Of a DNA stretch of 64,000 nucleotides, positions 60,056-64,000 are shown piece after piece. The stretch is from the NCBI GenBank assembly GCA_039818285.1, contig JBCBUE010000010.1, positions 1 to 64,000 of the forward strand. The letters are read 5' to 3'. Position 1 is the stretch's first letter, and the number at the start of each line of letters is the position of its first letter. The notes beneath the pieces are model-generated. The model saw only the letters and a program-made list of their open reading frames with translations. It was not told the origin of the DNA and made no database searches. This DNA comes from JBCBUE01 sp039818285. Lineage in GTDB: Bacteria > Planctomycetota > Phycisphaerae > Phycisphaerales > Phycisphaeraceae. A program made the translations under genes and the position numbers.

Positions 60056-61060
60056 ATGAACAACGACGAGTACCGCGTGGTCGTGCCGTCGAAGCACACC
60101 ACCAGGGCGTACGTCACCGCCCGGGCGTTTTTCGTTGAGCTCGCCCGAGCCACGGGCTCGGCCAGCACGGCGCTCGATCACTGGCCGGTCCACCTGCTGT
60201 CCAAGGCGATCAAGCGTGCCGGCCTGCCGCAGCGCTTGGGGCCCAGGCGGTCGGCTTGGCGCGACGGCCGGCACGACGTCGTCTTTGTGCCCGAGGATCA
60301 GCTCGGCTTCTTCCCGCCCATGGGGCTTCGGCGGCGGGTGGTGCCGTGGTGCATGGACAGCTGGCCGAGGTTCGACGCCGGGCTTCACGCGTTCTTCGAG
60401 AAGTTCGGCGTGCAGCGGGCCTGCTTCACGCAGCGGGCCGCCGTTGAGCGATGCCGCGCCGCGATGCCCGACATCGACGCCTGCTGGATGCCCGAGAGCA
60501 CGCCGCCCGAGCTCTACGACGCCGCCACGCCGCTGGCCGACCGACCGACCCGGCTGATGAGCTACGGACGGCAGCTCGACGGCGTCCACGAGGCGATGGC
60601 CGCGTTGGGCGACGCCACCTCCGGCGTGTTCGACGCCACGGCCAGCCGACAGCGGTTCGCCGACATGGCTGACCTGCGCCGCGCGCTCGGCCAGGCCCGG
60701 GCAACGATCGCCTATCCACGGTCCACGACCGACCCCGCTTTCTCCGGCGGCTCCGAGACCATGACCCTGCGTTATCTCGAAGCCGTCGCCTCCGGGACCG
60801 TGCTGCTGGGCCAGGCCCCCCGCGAGATGATCGACCTCTTTGGTTTCGACCCCGTGGTTCCGGCCACCCCCGACACGCTGCGAAGCGTCGTCCAGGACGT
60901 CGAAGACCGCCCCGACCGCTACCAGGCCCACGCCGATCGCTGCCACGCCCGGTTCCTCCAGGTCGGCACCTCCGCCGTGCGGGCCCGCCAGTTCGCCGAC
61001 TGGCTGAGGACCGGGGCCGTGCCTTTCTCGCAAGGATCGAGCCGCACGCTCGCGGCGTGA
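60056..61060 (+). CDS. Glycosyltransferase-like protein (CgeB/GT4-like C-terminus)
   Basis: 334 residues from the ATG at 60056. The C-terminal segment SETMTLRYLEAVASGTVLLGQAP with preceding GGS resembles the donor-binding E-x7-E region of GT4/CgeB-like enzymes (about 238-262), and the N-terminal half has a Rossmann-like VVFVPEDQLGFFPP. Many Trp, His and Arg residues. No signal peptide. Probably transfers a sugar to a surface polymer or protein; substrate unknown. The ribosome site is weak. Confidence 0.6.
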   Translation: MNNDEYRVVVPSKHTTRAYVTARAFFVELARATGSASTALDHWPVHLLSKAIKRAGLPQRLGPRRSAWRDGRHDVVFVPEDQLGFFPPMGLRRRVVPWCMDSWPRFDAGLHAFFEKFGVQRACFTQRAAVERCRAAMPDIDACWMPESTPPELYDAATPLADRPTRLMSYGRQLDGVHEAMAALGDATSGVFDATASRQRFADMADLRRALGQARATIAYPRSTTDPAFSGGSETMTLRYLEAVASGTVLLGQAPREMIDLFGFDPVVPATPDTLRSVVQDVEDRPDRYQAHADRCHARFLQVGTSAVRARQFADWLRTGAVPFSQGSSRTLAA

Positions 61061-61266
61061 CCCGTCGCGACGACCGCCGACGCCTCCCGCGGCCCTTGCC
61101 CAGTTCCACCAGGTCGCGCACGCCGACGGGCGCGATCCCACCGCCGGCAAGTCATCGAGAATCGCGTTGCACGAGCGGCGTTTCGTCGGCTATCCCTACA
61201 CGGATCGCGTGACGGCGGCGTTGCGTCGCCGCGAGGCGGACGTGTCGGGGGAGAGGGCAGGACCCG

Positions 61267-61338
61267 ATGCAAAAGATCTATGTCAGCCTGATCGTGGCCG
61301 TGGTGCTCGCCGCCTGCGTCTTTGCCGTGCAAAACTGA
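61267..61338 (+). CDS. Possible 23-residue single-TM peptide (LapA N-terminus-like)
   Basis: Codes for MQKIYVSLIVAVVLAACVF followed by AVQN and a stop. A short basic start, one membrane helix and the VFAVQN ending recall the first helix of LapA/DUF1049 proteins, which normally continue for 60 more residues. A purine-rich GAGAGGGCAGGA precedes the ATG. It is either a real miniprotein or the remnant of a lapA-like gene. The GCGGCG/CGCCGC hairpin at 61215-61232 lies in the leader. Confidence 0.4.
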   Translation: MQKIYVSLIVAVVLAACVFAVQN

Positions 61339-61385
61339 GGAAGCGATCGTCTCGCGGACCCGCGATGACACGCTTCAAGCGCGGA

Positions 61386-62693
61386 TCAGGTCGTCGATTG
61401 TCCGTCGGCGTCGTCGGCGGGGCCGTCCGTGATCTCGTCGAGCTTGCCCGCCAACGCCAGCGCCACCGGGCGGAAGGTGTCCGACTTCGAGCACAGGATG
61501 CGGATGACCGCAAGGATCGGCGTCGACAGGAACGCGCCGATGATGCCCCAGACCAGCGAGAAGTACATCAAGCCAAGCATCACCACCACGGGGTGGACAT
61601 CGAACCGAGTTCCCATGAAACGGGTCTCGAGGACGCCCGACGTGAAGTGGATCGCCCCCGGGATGCCGAGGGCGAAGATCGCCCACCAGATCGATACGGC
61701 GGTGACCGGCTCCGGCAGCGCGAGCAACACGATCGGGACCGGCGCGAGCGTCGCCAAGAACGGGCCGATATTGGGAATGAAGTTGAACAGAAAACCCAAC
61801 AGCCCAAAGACGATGGCGTACTCGACGCCGAACAAGTAAAGAGCCGTGCCCTGAGCCAGCCCGGTCACGGCCGAGATGATGGTCTTCAGGATGATGTAAC
61901 CCTTGACCCCGCCCTCGATGTCGGCGAGCAACCCGCCGGACCGGCGCACCGCCTCGACGCGGCCGAGCATCATGAAGAACATGAAGATCAGGACGATCAG
62001 GCCGGACGAAACGATGTCTCGGGTCGTCGCGGCGATGCCCTGAAGCATGGGGCCGACGTTCTGGGTGAGCACATCGGCCAGCGTGTTGGCCAGGGCACCG
62101 TGACGGTTCGACTCGGCCGACGACGCGCTGCCATTACCCGCACCGCCCGAGTCACCGACCTCTTGCAACACGCCGGCAGCCAGTTCGGCTGGCAGGTCAT
62201 CGGTCGATGGCTGATCCACCGACGACGGGGCTTGCCTCGCCACCCCGTCGGCGGGGGTCGGGCTGTCGACGCCGGAGAAATCCGTCGCGGTTCGATCGCC
62301 GGCCTGATTCTCCGCCCAGTCGATCACCCAACCGGGCAGGGCATTCTCGACCCGATCGACCAACCGGGTGATCTGACGGGTGTAGTTGCCTGAGTTCTGC
62401 GCCATCTCGACCGCGGAGGCCGACAACACCGTGCCCGCGACCGCCAGCACAAGAAGCGCGATCAAAAAGGTTGCGGGGATCGCCAGAAACCCGGGCCAGC
62501 GCAACCGACGGACCAGATAGTCGAGCAGCGGGCTGAGGCTATACGTCAGGAACACCGCGAGCACGAACGGCACCAGGAAGACCTGCAACTCCCGGAGCAG
62601 GTGCGTCAGGGCGACGAAGGCAATAACGGCGACGCCCCCGACGACCACGGGGTGGCCCATGCCTCGCTGCGGGGGCGGCGTCGGGTCGCTCAT
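61386..62693 (-). CDS. AI-2E family (PerM/YdiK/TqsA-like) membrane transporter
   Basis: 435 residues. About eight membrane helices: two N-terminal (about 14-32, 35-55), one near 65-88, then a large soluble insert (about 95-215) and a C-terminal block from about 220 with IFMFFMMLGR, GFLFNFIPNIGPFLA and the family's ..HPVVVMLGLMYFSLVWGIIGAFLSTPILA.. (in two parts). The 60-residue Ser/Asp/Ala-rich insert (about 135-195) is unusual. Function in the family ranges from AI-2 export to ion transport; not assigned. TAGGAT lies 7 nt before the ATG. Confidence 0.88.
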   Translation of the reverse strand: MSDPTPPPQRGMGHPVVVGGVAVIAFVALTHLLRELQVFLVPFVLAVFLTYSLSPLLDYLVRRLRWPGFLAIPATFLIALLVLAVAGTVLSASAVEMAQNSGNYTRQITRLVDRVENALPGWVIDWAENQAGDRTATDFSGVDSPTPADGVARQAPSSVDQPSTDDLPAELAAGVLQEVGDSGGAGNGSASSAESNRHGALANTLADVLTQNVGPMLQGIAATTRDIVSSGLIVLIFMFFMMLGRVEAVRRSGGLLADIEGGVKGYIILKTIISAVTGLAQGTALYLFGVEYAIVFGLLGFLFNFIPNIGPFLATLAPVPIVLLALPEPVTAVSIWWAIFALGIPGAIHFTSGVLETRFMGTRFDVHPVVVMLGLMYFSLVWGIIGAFLSTPILAVIRILCSKSDTFRPVALALAGKLDEITDGPADDADGQSTT

Positions 62694-62700
62694 GGCCGGC

Positions 62701-62706
62701 ATCCTA
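62701..62706 (-). promoter_or_regulatory. Candidate -10 element of the AI-2E transporter gene
   Basis: TAGGAT on the minus strand, 7 nt upstream of the ATG at 62693. The AGGA within it could instead act as a ribosome site. Confidence 0.3.
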
Positions 62707-62769
62707 ATCGCCGGCGGGCTGCTACGATTCGGGCCCGCACGAATCGCCCGCACCCCGCAGGATGCCGCC

Positions 62770-64000
62770 ATGGCCATCACCATCGAGATGCCCCGACTGT
62801 CCGACACCATGGAAGAGGGCACGCTGCTCAAGTGGCACGTCGCCAAGGGCGACAAGGTCGCCTCGGGGGACCACATCGCCGATGTCGAGACCGACAAGGC
62901 CACGATGGAGGTCCAGGCGTTCGACGACGGCACGATCGCGGCCCTGCCCGTGGACGAGGGGACGACGGTGGCCGTCGGCGACGTGATCGCCGTGGTCGCC
63001 GAGGTCGGCGAGGACCTGGACGCCGCCGCCCAGGCCGCCGGATCGACTTCGAGCGGGGCGTCGAAACCCGCCGAAGCGGCCGCCGAGGCCAACGGCGACG
63101 CCGCCGCGACCGCCCTCGCCGAGCCCGTCACCGCCGCGACGGCTCCCTCCGGCGGCGGGTCGGTCAAGGCCTCGCCGCTGGCCCGCAAGCTCGCCGACGA
63201 GAAGGGCGTCGACCTCGGCTCCCTTGCCGGCTCGGGCCCCGGCGGCCGCGTCATCAAGCGAGACGTCCTCGCCGCCGCCGAAGGCAACGGCCAGGCCGTG
63301 GTCAGCCCCGCCCCCGCCGCCCCGACCCGCACCATCTCGCCCGCGGCCCCCGTCGCCGCCCCGACCCTCGCCGCCCCCGCGACTCTCGAAGCCAAAGAAG
63401 TCGCCGTCTCGGGCATGCGTAAGACCATCGCCAAGCGTCTGGTCGAGTCCAAGACCACGGTCCCTCACTTCCAGGTCGCCACCTCGGTCGACATGGCCCC
63501 GCTGCTCGCCCTGCGCAAGACGATCAACGCCCAGCTCGAAGCCCAGGGCGTCAAACTCACCGTCAACGACTTCATCGTGCGCGCCACCGCCGTCGCCGCC
63601 GTCCAGCACCCCGTCATCAACGCCTCGTGGATGGGCGACCGGATCGTGCACCACGGCACGGTCAACGTCGGCGTCGCCATCGCCCTGCCCGAAGAACGCG
63701 GCGGCGGGCTCGTCGTCGCGACCCTCAAGGGCGTCGAGGGCATGGGCCTGCGCCACATCTCCGCCGAGTCCAAGCGGCTGGGCAGCAAGGCCAAGGAAAC
63801 CGGCCTGTCGCCCGACGAGATGTCCGACTCGACGATCACCGTCTCCAACCTCGGCGCCCCGCAGTTCGGCGAGGTCACGCAGTTCACCGCCATCGTCAAC
63901 CCGCCCAACGCCGCGATCCTCGCCGTCGGCTCGGTCATCGAGCAGCCGGTCGTCGTCAAGGGCGAGCTGGCGGTCGGCCAACGCATGTCGATCAACCTCT
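62770..64000 (+). CDS. pdhC: Dihydrolipoamide acetyltransferase (PDH E2), 3'-truncated
   Basis: 410 residues visible; the frame is open to the window end. Lipoyl domain about 1-80 with the lipoylated Lys in ETDKATMEV (near 42), then an Ala/Glu-rich linker, the E1/E3-binding domain (SPLARKLADEKGVDLGSLAG, GPGGRVIKRDV; about 135-172), a second flexible linker, and the catalytic core from about 215 (MRKTIAKRLVESKTTVPHFQ, FTAIVNPPNAAILAVG). The catalytic HxxxDG lies beyond the edge. Accepts acetyl groups from E1 and makes acetyl-CoA. A TACGAT hexamer at 62723-62728 may be its promoter. Confidence 0.95.
   Translation, partial: MAITIEMPRLSDTMEEGTLLKWHVAKGDKVASGDHIADVETDKATMEVQAFDDGTIAALPVDEGTTVAVGDVIAVVAEVGEDLDAAAQAAGSTSSGASKPAEAAAEANGDAAATALAEPVTAATAPSGGGSVKASPLARKLADEKGVDLGSLAGSGPGGRVIKRDVLAAAEGNGQAVVSPAPAAPTRTISPAAPVAAPTLAAPATLEAKEVAVSGMRKTIAKRLVESKTTVPHFQVATSVDMAPLLALRKTINAQLEAQGVKLTVNDFIVRATAVAAVQHPVINASWMGDRIVHHGTVNVGVAIALPEERGGGLVVATLKGVEGMGLRHISAESKRLGSKAKETGLSPDEMSDSTITVSNLGAPQFGEVTQFTAIVNPPNAAILAVGSVIEQPVVVKGELAVGQRMSINL

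Overview
The window is a high-GC, densely coded chromosomal segment of a diderm bacterium. Several features point to Planctomycetota, most likely class Phycisphaerae: a fucose/rhamnose-type bacterial microcompartment (BMC) locus of the planctomycete kind, an LpxC-FabZ fusion beside lpxA, lpxD, two Skp-like genes and bamA, a PEP-CTERM protein, an ECF sigma operon whose presumed anti-sigma partner carries a pseudopilin-like (DUF1559-like) outer domain, and a long RNase HII-like protein. The lineage call is an inference from gene content.

Layout. 1-5.8 kb: 3' end of a YpdA-type flavoprotein, HAD phosphatase, amidohydrolase, small secreted protein, an isolated atpD, and a Nei-type glycosylase. 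5.8-8.1 kb: a 570-bp gap holding a nested palindrome, then two unrecognised membrane proteins. 8.1-12.7 kb: an FHA-PilB/GspE ATPase divergent from a sigma / anti-sigma-like / membrane protein operon. 12.7-16.1 kb: a solitary tail-collar protein, sugar porter, lipoprotein and PEP-CTERM protein. 16.1-22.1 kb: NtrC-type regulator with histidine kinase, an unknown protein, ileS.

22.2-29.9 kb is the BMC operon, reading right to left: pduL, BMC-H, BMC-H, ackA, BMC-H, BMC-P, aldehyde dehydrogenase, BMC-P, an unknown protein with an encapsulation-like N-terminus, BMC-P, class II aldolase, DeoR regulator. The model is that the aldolase releases lactaldehyde from a 6-deoxyketose 1-phosphate inside the shell. 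The dehydrogenase and PduL then convert it to an acyl phosphate, and AckA recovers ATP. A tRNA-Glu(CUC) gene with terminator borders the operon; a TTGACA box overlapping a short inverted repeat is the candidate regulated promoter.

30.2-48.4 kb is housekeeping and small operons: RNase HII-like, heptosyltransferase-like, phosphoesterase, STAS, CDGSH, dicarboxylate symporter, hemC, tpiA-secG-yicC-phosphotransferase-PDZ, a GbsR-type regulator operon with a clear palindromic operator, DUF427, DJ-1, a CNB/thioredoxin-reductase-like fusion, LEA14-like lipoprotein and MscS. 48.4-57 kb is the outer-membrane and lipid A block (TlyA-like methylase, sugar epimerase, lpxA, lpxC-fabZ, lpxD, skp x2, bamA). 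57-64 kb carries pyruvate dehydrogenase E1 alpha, a small membrane protein, E1 beta, a glycosyltransferase-like gene, a 23-residue membrane peptide ORF, an AI-2E family transporter and E2 running off the end.

A recurrent signal cuts across these regions: at least 14 transcription-unit-leading genes have a TANNNT (-10-like) hexamer only 5-9 nt upstream of the start codon, usually without a Shine-Dalgarno sequence. This suggests widespread leaderless transcription.
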